Shown in pieces: positions 44,744 through 52,474 of a stretch of DNA of 64,000 nt (position 1 is the stretch's first letter; the number at the start of each line of letters is the position of its first letter). Origin of the DNA: Pedobacter sp. FW305-3-2-15-E-R2A2 (GTDB lineage: Bacteria > Bacteroidota > Bacteroidia > Sphingobacteriales > Sphingobacteriaceae); contig NZ_CP151803.1 in the NCBI RefSeq assembly GCF_038446955.1, forward strand, positions 7,378,001 to 7,442,000, written 5' to 3'. Under the pieces are notes generated by a model. It was given only the letters and a program-made list of their open reading frames with translations, was not told the DNA's origin and made no database searches. A program made the translations under genes and the position numbers.

Positions 44744-44751
44744 TATTTTTG
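44744..44751 (+). promoter_or_regulatory. Candidate -7 box for prfA
   Basis: TATTTTTG matches TAnnTTTG exactly and gives a leader of about 85 bases ahead of the prfA start. Confidence 0.45.
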
Positions 44752-44841
44752 CTGCCCAAATAAATCAATTGCCAGGATAGATCTCCGCAGGACGGATTTT
44801 AATTGAAAAGGCAACAAGTTTTAATTTTCTGAAAAAAGAAT

Positions 44842-45915
44842 ATGTTAGAGAAATTAGAAGCAATTAAGCTGCGCTGGGAAGATGTAGAAGAGCAGTTGAG
44901 TAATCCTGATACGATGCAGGATATGAAGCGTTTTGCGGCTTTAAATAAGGAGTACAAAGATTTAGGCAAGATTGTAGATGAGTATAAGATCTACAAGAAT
45001 GTAATGAGCAATATCGATGCAAACAAGGAGATCCTGACTACAGAGAAGGATGCTGAGATGCGCGAGATGGCCAAGGAAGAACTTGATCTGCTGTTAAAGC
45101 AACAGGAAGAACTGGAAGAAAAAGTACGTTTGATGCTGATTCCGGTAGATCCTGAGGATGCTAAAAATGCAGTATTTGAGATCAGAGGTGGTACCGGTGG
45201 TGATGAGGCGGCTTTATTTGCCGGCGATTTATACCGTATGTACAGCCGTTTCTTTGAACAAAAAGGCTGGAAGGTAGAAACTGTTGATGTGACTGAAGGT
45301 ACTGCTGGTGGTTACAAAGAGGTGATCCTGAAAGTAAGTGGAGAAGATGTTTACGGACAATTGAAATATGAGTCAGGTGTTCACCGCGTACAACGTGTAC
45401 CGGATACAGAAACTCAGGGACGTGTACATACGTCGGCAGCTTCTGTAGCGGTATTGCCGGAAGCAGAAGAGATTGACCTTTATGTGAACCCGGCAGATAT
45501 TGATTTGCAGACTTCCCGTTCGGGTGGTGCTGGTGGTCAGAATGTGAACAAGGTGGAGACAAAAGTACAGTTGACACACAGACCTTCGGGGATTGTGGTA
45601 GTATGTCAGCAGGAGCGTTCTCAGCTAGGAAACAGGGTGATTGCCATGGAGATGCTACGTAGTAAATTATATGATATCGAATTGCAGAAGAAAAATGGAG
45701 ACATTGCGGCAAGACGTAAGACTATGGTTTCTACCGGTGACCGCTCCGCAAAGATCAGAACTTACAACTATCCACAAGGTAGGGTAACGGATCACCGTAT
45801 CGGATTGACACTTTATAACCTAAGTGGCGTGATGGATGGCGGTGTTCAGGAGCTGATTGATGCGTTACAGTTTGCTGAAAACGCAGAGAAAATGAAAGAA
45901 GGTTCTGTAGCATAA
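44842..45915 (+). CDS. prfA: Peptide chain release factor 1
   Basis: The 357-residue factor reads UAA/UAG stop codons. The peptidyl-tRNA hydrolysis motif GGQ is at residues 231-233 within SRSGGAGGQNVNKVETKVQL. The helical N-terminal domain (1-110) and the domain-2 segment GGTGGDEAALFAGDLYRMY are typical. No programmed frameshift is present, which fits RF1 and not RF2. It starts at ATG 44842 with no obvious Shine-Dalgarno. It is followed by the tRNA-Asp promoter. Confidence 0.96.
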   Translation: MLEKLEAIKLRWEDVEEQLSNPDTMQDMKRFAALNKEYKDLGKIVDEYKIYKNVMSNIDANKEILTTEKDAEMREMAKEELDLLLKQQEELEEKVRLMLIPVDPEDAKNAVFEIRGGTGGDEAALFAGDLYRMYSRFFEQKGWKVETVDVTEGTAGGYKEVILKVSGEDVYGQLKYESGVHRVQRVPDTETQGRVHTSAASVAVLPEAEEIDLYVNPADIDLQTSRSGGAGGQNVNKVETKVQLTHRPSGIVVVCQQERSQLGNRVIAMEMLRSKLYDIELQKKNGDIAARRKTMVSTGDRSAKIRTYNYPQGRVTDHRIGLTLYNLSGVMDGGVQELIDALQFAENAEKMKEGSVA

Positions 45916-45942
45916 GGACTTACGATTATTTTAAAAAATAGT

Positions 45943-45972
45943 TTGTGAATATAAATAAAGGCTCTATATTTG
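45943..45972 (+). promoter_or_regulatory. Promoter of the first tRNA-Asp gene
   Basis: TTG at 45943-45945 is followed after exactly 19 bases by TATATTTG, the best -33/-7 pair in the window. The tRNA 5' end lies about 20 bases downstream of the box. Confidence 0.7.
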
Positions 45973-45992
45973 CAATCCCGAAAGGGAACAAC

Positions 45993-46066
45993 GGACCGGT
46001 AGTTCAGCTGGTTAGAATGCCGCCCTGTCACGGCGGAGGTCGCGGGTTCGAGTCCCGTCCGGTCCG
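45993..46066 (+). tRNA. tRNA-Asp (GTC), first copy
   Basis: A 74-base cloverleaf: acceptor GGACCGG pairs with CCGGTCC, anticodon stem CCGCC/GGCGG holds the loop with anticodon GTC at 46027-46029, and the T loop is GGTTCGAGTC. The discriminator is G. The CCA end is not encoded, as is usual in many Bacteroidota. Confidence 0.95.
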
Positions 46067-46068
46067 CA

Positions 46069-46094
46069 AAAGCACTCAGAAGAGTGCTTTTATT
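46069..46094 (+). terminator. Hairpin between the tRNA genes
   Basis: AAAGCACTC pairs with GAGTGCTTT (loop AGAA), followed by TATTTTTA. It may end the first tRNA transcript or be part of the processing signals. It breaks the co-transcription of the two tRNA genes only if it acts as a terminator. Confidence 0.6.
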
Positions 46095-46142
46095 TTTAAT
46101 AAGTAGAGGCCCTACTATAAAAGCCACCCGAGAGGGAAACAC

Positions 46143-46216
46143 GGACCGGTAGTTCAGCTGGTTAGAATGCCGCCCTGTCACGGCGGAGGTCGCGGGTTCG
46201 AGTCCCGTCCGGTCCG
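46143..46216 (+). tRNA. tRNA-Asp (GTC), second copy
   Basis: Identical to the first copy over all 74 bases, anticodon GTC at 46177-46179. It has no promoter box of its own in the space before it, so it may be read through from the first copy. Confidence 0.95.
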
Positions 46217-46236
46217 CAAATTTTTCAAAATATTAG

Positions 46237-46272
46237 AAAGCCTGTTATCATACGATAGCAGGCTTTTTTGCT
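46237..46272 (+). terminator. Terminator after the tRNA pair
   Basis: AAAGCCTGTTATC pairs with GATAGCAGGCTTT (13 bp, one wobble, loop ATAC), followed by a T-run of six. Confidence 0.8.
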
Positions 46273-46352
46273 TTGCCGACCTGCCAAAATATTCAAATTT
46301 TCCTACATTATATGTGAGCCTTTTTTGAGTTAAAATCCCAACCTACATGCGG

Positions 46353-46621
46353 ATGCCGTTGATGAGTTGCCAGATTTATTATATACGTGGACGTAAAGTG
46401 ATGCTAGAGGAAGATTTGGCTGAATTGTATCAAGTGTAACCACAGGTAATTTAAATAAAGCTGTTACAAGGAATATTAAGTGTTTCCCTGATGATTTCAT
46501 ATTTCGCTACCTGGATGAACTGCTGGAAAAACAAGAACAAGAATTGGTTTTAAACCGGATAGCCTTGGATAATTTATTAGCGGGCACAATATTTATGCTT
46601 CTTTATCGTCTTATTGTTTGA
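46353..46621 (+). pseudogene. Decayed ORF6N-domain gene (KilA-N-like, phage-type)
   Basis: The first frame (46353-46439) reads a short start, then QIYYIRGRKVMLEEDLAELYQV, and hits TAA. From 46436 the adjacent frame continues the family sequence as VTTGNLNKAVTRNIKCFPDDF and runs to TGA at 46619-46621. The ORF6N pattern is IYYIRGxKVMLDEDLAxLYxV, then TxxLNKAVKRNxxRFPxDFMF, so one frameshift separates two halves of the same domain. The later part (LDELLEKQEQ...) no longer matches, suggesting an internal deletion. ORF6N is found in phage and mobile-element DNA-binding proteins. It lies 140 bases behind a tRNA gene, a usual integration site. Confidence 0.75.
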
Positions 46622-46691
46622 GAGCGTTAATTTAGATAAAGCGGGAATGGTCGGAGATCATTTCCGCTTTCTTAATTCATCACCTAAAAGT

Positions 46692-46877
46692 TTACTTTTG
46701 AATCCCGGATTCTAATTCTGAGATATATTTCCGTTGTGTTACCAGCAACTCTTCTTTATGATCAATGACTTGTTTCTGTAATTCAATCTTATTTTCAAGA
46801 CTGGAAGCCGTTAAAACCTCCGGAAATTGATGCTCACACTTCCAAAAAAATTCAGAAGGTAAAAGACTTGTTCCAAC
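46692..46877 (-). pseudogene. Possible gene remnant (C-terminal fragment, no start)
   Basis: On the minus strand a 61-codon frame is open from 46877 to the TAA at 46692-46694 but has no start codon. It reads GTSLLPSEFF, then a charged helical stretch (ENKIELQKQVIDHKEELL) to GIQK. This looks like the coiled-coil tail of a Bacteroidota helix-turn-helix regulator whose front has been lost. Low information, so a chance frame cannot be excluded. Confidence 0.3.
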
Positions 46878-46926
46878 TCAACAAAGATAGTTTTAGGGAT
46901 AGGAAAATATCTCGCAAACTATAAAA

Positions 46927-47316
46927 CTATAGACTGTACCCATACCCTCTGGCTATCGTTGTAAACCATGCATACAGCGCAATCATTGCGATTATGAATA
47001 TGGCAACAAAAATATATAACCATTTTTTATCCCTTGGGGACACCGGATTTAAATCATCTGGCCGGATTACTGCATAATATAAGCCAAATATCAGCAACAT
47101 AGGCCCAAGCATCATTGCTTTCATGGAGTAAGAAACAGATGCTGAATGTTCGGCCATTTGTTGTATTTTTTGGTAAATGAAAAAATAGCTGCAGACGAAG
47201 CCGCCTGCGATGAATAGGAGGCCCAATGCTATAGGCGATATTTTTTTCTTTGGCGTTCTTGAAGCGTGATTTACGAACTCATACTCTTCATTTTGATTTT
47301 TTTCAGGTATCTGCAT
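46927..47316 (-). CDS. Small three-TM membrane protein, unknown function
   Basis: The 129-residue product has a polar N-terminus (about 1-28) and three hydrophobic helices at about residues 28-50, 66-84 and 98-120. No family is recognised. It lies 17 bases after the gene for a zinc-ribbon-like membrane protein on the same strand, so the two likely form a transcript. They sit between a decayed mobile-element patch and a long noncoding stretch, which suggests an accessory region. Confidence 0.6.
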   Translation of the reverse strand: MQIPEKNQNEEYEFVNHASRTPKKKISPIALGLLFIAGGFVCSYFFIYQKIQQMAEHSASVSYSMKAMMLGPMLLIFGLYYAVIRPDDLNPVSPRDKKWLYIFVAIFIIAMIALYAWFTTIARGYGYSL

Positions 47317-47333
47317 GTATTGCGTTTGTTTAG

Positions 47334-48056
47334 TTAGTTTTTTATCAAGGTATGGCCAGCTCTTTCAATCCCTTTAAAGAAAATGTGGATCGTCTCTTCT
47401 CCCATGATTAGAAAATCCTGATTTTTTTTAAAAACAGAATGGTTTAGCGGTATTTTTTTGCCTTCAAAGGCATTGGCTTCGCTGGTATTGAGCTGGTCCC
47501 AGCTACCATATGTGGGTAGCCCCTTCTTTAGCTTTTCTACGAACAGCGTGTCGCCGGAGGTATTCATATAGCGAAAATACGTGTAGTTATAGGAAGGCGA
47601 TGGTTCGTTTACTAATACTGCGACCCGGTATAGATCACCTGCTTTGGGGGCAACTATATATTCAGATAACAGGGCTTTGTTTTCAATCTGATTCCGTTTA
47701 TTCCTTTGAGCAAGCATATAAACCGTGCCGGCGATAATACCTATAAAAGCGGCCAATAAGAGCGGGTTGATGAAGAGCCCACGCCATAGGTTTAGTGGCG
47801 TTTTTGTTTCTTTCTTTAGTTGATAATAACGTTCTTCCAGCTCGTCCGTCCATTTAACATTGGGGATTTTCTGCTGGCAGTTGCCACAGTAGGCTATTCC
47901 AAATTTACCTTCTGGCCACATGGGCATTATAAACCAGGCATATTTTTGAAATATGGCCAATTCAACTCCAGCCCTTGATCCGCATAAAGGGCAGTTGAGG
48001 TCAGTACAGGGCGTTACTTTAGGTGTTAGTGTTCTGATCTGATAAATGAAAAACAT
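47334..48056 (-). CDS. Zinc-ribbon-like protein with one TM helix, unknown function
   Basis: The 240-residue product has two cysteine pairs, C22-P-L-C25 in NCPLCGSRAG and C57-G-N-C60 in AYCGNCQQK, a spacing that would form a zinc ribbon near the N-terminus. After that comes one TM helix (about residues 95-115, LLLAAFIGIIAGTVYML) and a soluble C-terminal domain of about 120 residues. The N-terminal zinc ribbon on the cytoplasmic side and a C-terminal domain outside resemble sensor or scaffold proteins, but no family is known to me. It probably shares a transcript with the three-TM protein downstream. Confidence 0.6.
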   Translation of the reverse strand: MFFIYQIRTLTPKVTPCTDLNCPLCGSRAGVELAIFQKYAWFIMPMWPEGKFGIAYCGNCQQKIPNVKWTDELEERYYQLKKETKTPLNLWRGLFINPLLLAAFIGIIAGTVYMLAQRNKRNQIENKALLSEYIVAPKAGDLYRVAVLVNEPSPSYNYTYFRYMNTSGDTLFVEKLKKGLPTYGSWDQLNTSEANAFEGKKIPLNHSVFKKNQDFLIMGEETIHIFFKGIERAGHTLIKN

Positions 48057-48599
48057 TTGCTGGTTGAGGGGTTAAAAAGGAGAATATACGGTGGTTAATC
48101 AAGATGTTAATGTCAATAATTATTCCAATTTAGGTGAATGATTGACTATTGGGATATAAATCAGTAAGATAAAATTTTTTCTGATAAATTAACCGAAAAA
48201 GATGCAAGTAAATCCTTTTTAAAAGGACCAGGATTTTAAGTACCCCATGTGTTATATTTTTAGCTGGCTATTGGAGATTAGGATAAAAATCACTGCAACT
48301 TCCAATTTTTTCGATCCCACATTTTTCATAAAATTCTGTAATAAGGTCTTAAGATCCACTGAATTAACGTCTGAAAACAGGTGTTTTTTTAACAATCATT
48401 CCCCCAGGCATCAATTTTAACATCTATAGCTGTTTTTTGGAGTTGCAAGGTTTCGATAAAGATTGTCAACGTAATTTGCAAATATCCTTAATGTCTATGT
48501 AATTGGTGGATAAAAATGCTTTTGTTGCAATTCTAAGGGGTTTTTGCTTTTGATAATTTTATTAAAAAAATCTTTGATGAATATTTATTACTGGATATG

Positions 48600-48609
48600 C
48601 AAACGTTTG
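48600..48609. promoter_or_regulatory. Candidate palindromic operator 1
   Basis: CAAACGTTTG is a perfect 10-bp palindrome with a central CG, as in LacI/GalR-family operators. An identical copy lies 378 bases downstream. Confidence 0.45.
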
Positions 48610-48977
48610 TGTTGATATAACATGATAATTTAATATGGCAATCCAACAGGAAAATAATCTAAGTCTCAGCTGTTTCCTCATTAAGGAAAAGTAATTGTTT
48701 ACCCGGGTGGATTGGTTAATTTTCAGTTTTGTAACTGTCTGTATATTAAATTATTGTGTTTATTTTTTCGCTTTTATTTATTCAGTAGGAAGCACATGTA
48801 GCAGTATAACAGAAATAGGGCCGATTGGTTCTTCTAAAGCATTCATCTTGTTTTAAGTTCCGGGGAATTCCGGGTTTAAATGAATCTTTATCCGAAGGTG
48901 CATAATATTTCTTTAAGTGAAAAAATAGATTCGTTTTTTGCTGTAATTCATAAGCCAGAAGGTAATTTTTAGGTTAT

Positions 48978-48987
48978 CAAACGTTTG
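48978..48987. promoter_or_regulatory. Candidate palindromic operator 2
   Basis: Second perfect copy of CAAACGTTTG. The spacing to the first copy, 378 bases (about 36 helical turns), would allow a loop between two bound repressors. No LacI-type gene is in the window. Confidence 0.45.
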
Positions 48988-49361
48988 CGCTATAAATTGA
49001 AATAAAGAGATGAATGAAATGACCTAAATTAGATTTCAGTAAATAGAAACAATCTTACTTGTTGACCGACCATCAGAGTAATTAATTCTGCAACAATGAG
49101 ATAACCGACCAAATAAAAACCAGGGGAGCAATCTCTTTTTAAACCAATACCGACCCAACAACCTAAACCACCAGACCATGACCAAAATCTCTACTTTTTT
49201 TCAACATCCAGATCTCAATCGTTTTATAAAGCATTAGGATCACTTCTAATCTATAGAACCATTAGGTTATTCAATTAATCCTTTTTGATACTATACCGAT
49301 AACTGCATTCTCTGTGGTTCGGTATTTATCTGCCTGTTTTTTAATTAAATAATCCAATCGC

Positions 49362-49420
49362 AACTACAGGTAGTTGTCGTCATGGGATAGTTATGCCCCA
49401 TCCTCAAGAGGACAGCTCCT
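49362..49420 (+). promoter_or_regulatory. Hairpin-rich leader of the third SusC gene
   Basis: Three small stems follow one another: AACTAC/GTAGTT (49362-49375), ATGGG/CCCAT (49382-49401) and CCTC/GAGG (49402-49411). A fourth, AGGA/TCCT (49409-49420), overlaps the third and so excludes it. The cluster ends 53 bases before the SusC start. Such a leader could be a target for small-RNA or translational control. Confidence 0.35.
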
Positions 49421-49473
49421 TTCTAATTTATTGAGCAATAGAAAATTAACCGTCTAATAATTAATTAATACGA

Positions 49474-52446
49474 ATGAAAATGGTCCGAATTATTGCGAGT
49501 ATGATTTCTGCCGTCCTGCTTTCTGTGCTTTGTTTGTCAAAGACGGAGGCAAAAACGCGTTATACTGCTCCACTGAATTACAACAGTATTCTTTTAAGAC
49601 AAGATACTGACGACACTTCCAAAAAAAAACTGGATACAATTATTCTGGCAGACCGGCGGAGCCAGGTAAAGGGAATAATGGATTCTCTGAACGCAAAACA
49701 CGCTGCATTAAATCCACATCTTTCTGTTCAGCAAATGCTGAAAGGTAAGATTGCGGGGTTGTATGTGCAGGAAGCAAGCGGCGAACCGGGCTCAGAACAG
49801 AGCATGATTATCCGTGGACTTTCAGCGCCTGTTTTTAGTAAAAATGACATTTACAGGCTTCAACCAATGGTTTACCTGAATGGAATTCCAATGATTCAGG
49901 AAAACGCTTATGTTTTTGATATTCAAAAATATGATTACAATAGAATCGGCCCTGCAACGAACTTACTAAGTTCAATCGACATTAGTAACATTAACTCGAT
50001 AGAAGTGATTAAGGATCCGGCAGCTTTGGCTAAACTCGGGCCTAATGCTGCTAACGGGGCCATTTGGATTACGACTAAAGCGGCAAAATCCGGCTATAGA
50101 GATTTAAGCGTGAATACCTACTTCGGTATGGTACAGGCAAGTAATATCAAAACCGTAAATGCCCAATACGAGAACATCTTTCGTAAACCATTTTATCAAA
50201 AATATGCTTCACAGTCTGATTACTTAAATTATGTTGGTTATTTAAGAGATTCTACAAACCTCGATTATTACGGGCCTGCAAAATGGAGTGATTTGTATGC
50301 TAAGAACCATGCTATATATTCAGCTGATTTAGGATTGACCGGGGGCTCGGAAAGGGCTAATTTCAGGTTTTTTGGATCAGCAACTCAAAATGCAGGAAAT
50401 TCGGATGATACAAAGTTAAACCGGTATGCCGCCTCCTTCCAAATCAATATGGCTCCATTTAGCTGGGTAACGGTATCCAGCATGGTGAATGCAAGCCGGT
50501 TGGATCGCGACAGAAACCGTAACCTGAGAGATCGTTTTGCAGAAACCAGATATATTCCTGATTTATACAATCCGATTTCACCGTCAAAAACTACCTATCA
50601 ATCATTGCTTAATGAATATGACAAAACAATTGACGACAACCGGACAACATTGGTTCAGGGCTATCTGTCATTGAAATTCGATCTTAAGCCAGTAAACTTT
50701 ATTTCGACATTTAATTTTGATTATAACGAGGGGGTGAGGGATGTTTTCTATCCAACAACATTGATGGCAGGGAACAATTACGTATCCAATTACTTCGGAT
50801 ACAACCAGCGGTTTATGATCAACAATGCTGTAAATTATACCAAACACTTTAATAGGGATCATCAGATTTATTTTGAAGCCGGTCAGTCTATTCAAGACGA
50901 TCTGCACAAGTACGGGTATGCCAATGCTTATAACGGGCCAAACGACTTTATCAAGATTAACGTTGTTGAAGGAGATAAAAAGAAGGACAGTTACCTTAAG
51001 CCTGTTGGCTATTTGGTATATAGATATAACGACAAAATTCACAACAGGTTATTTTCAGTATACGGTTCTGCAAAATATTCCTACAAAGATTTATTTACGT
51101 TTTCTGCGTTGGTTCGCGATGATGGTTCTTCTTCTTCGCAACCAGGAAGCCGCTGGTTTATCGCACCAGCTGCCAGTGCCAGCTGGAGTTTAAAGAATCA
51201 ATTTTTAAAAGCAAACAATTGGATTGATAAACTGAATGTGGATGCTTCCTGGTCTAGAATCGGAAAGCTTTTTAGCGATGACAGATTTGCCGCTGGTCCT
51301 CAATACCGCAGTAATTCTGGCTGGGCGCTGGAACCAACCATCCCGGGTTACAACGGAATTGCAACAATATCCAGACCTTATTCTTCGGGTTGGGTTGGGT
51401 ATGATATCAAAACGCCATATACCGATCAGCTTAATATAGGTTTCGATGGTTCGTTCTTTAAAAACCGTTTGGGTGCATCTGTCACCTATTACCTTAAGGA
51501 TGACAAGAGAATGTTGTTAAACAGTCCGATTTCGGCAGAAACTGGATTCGCCAGTCAGTTTAGCAGTGGACTTGCCGTTAGAAATACCGGAATAGATTTA
51601 GGTATTCAGGGGCATATTCTTACTGGAAGGAATTTAGGCTGGACCTCAGGGCTTGGCTTTAATTTCAATAAGAACAAGCTGCAGTCTCTTCCGAATGGAC
51701 TTAATGAACTGATCATCGGAGATCGGAAATTGAAAGTTGGTGAAGCAATTGACCGCTTCTGGATTTATGAGAACCAGGGAATTTATACTGCTGATGCCGA
51801 AGTTCCGGTTAATCCGGCTACTAATCAGCGCCTGAGTTTTGAGGGTACGACACTTAAAGCCGGCGATCCAAGATGGAAGGATACCAATGGAGATTTTACC
51901 ATTAACAGCGATGATAAAGTATTAAAAGGGAACTCGATGCCTAAGCTAACCGGTAGCTGGTCGAATGAATTCCGCTATGGTAATTTCAAATTGAATGTTG
52001 ATGTTATTTATGCTGTTGGGCAGAAAGCCCTAAATCAATCTGCTGCTTTTCAGTATGATTTCATTAATAGGGAAGCGGCAAATGACATTAATTCAGTCAG
52101 GGAAGTTTTCTCCTGGCAAGTCAATGTTGATGCGTCAAAATATCCGACATACAATCCCTGGAGTAGCGTTGTGCCTTACCGTTTAGAACAGGACCTGTTT
52201 TTAGAGAATGCATCATATGCGAAATTGAGAACAGTGTCTTTAGGCTATGATTTATCCAAAACAGCTTTGTTTAAAAATAAAACCACAATAAAAAGGGCTT
52301 ACCTATATGTAACGGGAAACAACCTATTGACAGTTACTTCGTTTTCCGGCAGCGATCCAGAGCTGATAGAATATAATGGGCTATACACCGGATACGGACT
52401 GTCTATTCCAAAAACATATACACTGGGAATTAAAGTTGATTTATAA
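49474..52446 (+). CDS. SusC-type TonB-dependent transporter, variant without the carboxypeptidase-like domain (third)
   Basis: The 990-residue product has a signal peptide (MKMVRIIASMISAVLLSVLCLSKTEA), but residues 27-75 are a short polar spacer in place of the carboxypeptidase-regulatory-like domain seen in the other three SusC proteins here. The plug follows (LSVQQMLKGKIAGLYVQ; SMIIRGLSAPVF; IEVIKDPAALAKLGPNAANG). The barrel ends in KVDL. Starts at ATG 49474, first gene of a nine-gene array. With SusD next door it is predicted to import an unidentified substrate. No anti-sigma or two-component regulator is adjacent. Confidence 0.9.
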   Translation: MKMVRIIASMISAVLLSVLCLSKTEAKTRYTAPLNYNSILLRQDTDDTSKKKLDTIILADRRSQVKGIMDSLNAKHAALNPHLSVQQMLKGKIAGLYVQEASGEPGSEQSMIIRGLSAPVFSKNDIYRLQPMVYLNGIPMIQENAYVFDIQKYDYNRIGPATNLLSSIDISNINSIEVIKDPAALAKLGPNAANGAIWITTKAAKSGYRDLSVNTYFGMVQASNIKTVNAQYENIFRKPFYQKYASQSDYLNYVGYLRDSTNLDYYGPAKWSDLYAKNHAIYSADLGLTGGSERANFRFFGSATQNAGNSDDTKLNRYAASFQINMAPFSWVTVSSMVNASRLDRDRNRNLRDRFAETRYIPDLYNPISPSKTTYQSLLNEYDKTIDDNRTTLVQGYLSLKFDLKPVNFISTFNFDYNEGVRDVFYPTTLMAGNNYVSNYFGYNQRFMINNAVNYTKHFNRDHQIYFEAGQSIQDDLHKYGYANAYNGPNDFIKINVVEGDKKKDSYLKPVGYLVYRYNDKIHNRLFSVYGSAKYSYKDLFTFSALVRDDGSSSSQPGSRWFIAPAASASWSLKNQFLKANNWIDKLNVDASWSRIGKLFSDDRFAAGPQYRSNSGWALEPTIPGYNGIATISRPYSSGWVGYDIKTPYTDQLNIGFDGSFFKNRLGASVTYYLKDDKRMLLNSPISAETGFASQFSSGLAVRNTGIDLGIQGHILTGRNLGWTSGLGFNFNKNKLQSLPNGLNELIIGDRKLKVGEAIDRFWIYENQGIYTADAEVPVNPATNQRLSFEGTTLKAGDPRWKDTNGDFTINSDDKVLKGNSMPKLTGSWSNEFRYGNFKLNVDVIYAVGQKALNQSAAFQYDFINREAANDINSVREVFSWQVNVDASKYPTYNPWSSVVPYRLEQDLFLENASYAKLRTVSLGYDLSKTALFKNKTTIKRAYLYVTGNNLLTVTSFSGSDPELIEYNGLYTGYGLSIPKTYTLGIKVDL

Positions 52447-52474
52447 AGGTATAAGGTTATAAAATTATTAGTAT

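Larger units (their letters stand above)
45977..46216 (+). repeat. Tandem duplication containing the two tRNA-Asp genes
   Basis: The second tRNA-Asp lies exactly 150 bases after the first and is identical over 74 bases. The 20 bases before each (CCCGAAAGGGAACA and CCCGAGAGGGAAAC) also match with a few changes, so the duplicated block includes part of the 5' flank. Confidence 0.85.
48057..49473. other. 1.4-kb AT-rich noncoding stretch before the large Sus array
   Basis: No coding frame of credible length lies on either strand. It holds two identical palindromes (48600-48609 and 48978-48987), a hairpin ATACCGA/TCGGTAT at 49293-49325, and a row of small hairpins at 49362-49420 just before the SusC gene. 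It separates two divergent units (minus-strand zinc-ribbon gene and plus-strand Sus array) and is much longer than any other gap in the window. Confidence 0.7.

Noticed and set aside
45846..46181. A 111-codon minus-strand frame over the tRNA-Asp genes
   Set aside because: Its peptide is the known artefact of reading tRNA DNA (repeated GLEPATSAVTGRHSNQLNYRS-like text). It lies antisense to two clear tRNA genes and the end of prfA.
45977..46216. The tandem tRNA-Asp repeat as an integron or CRISPR-like array
   Set aside because: Only two units exist and both are complete tRNA genes; there is no integrase, cas gene or spacer variation.
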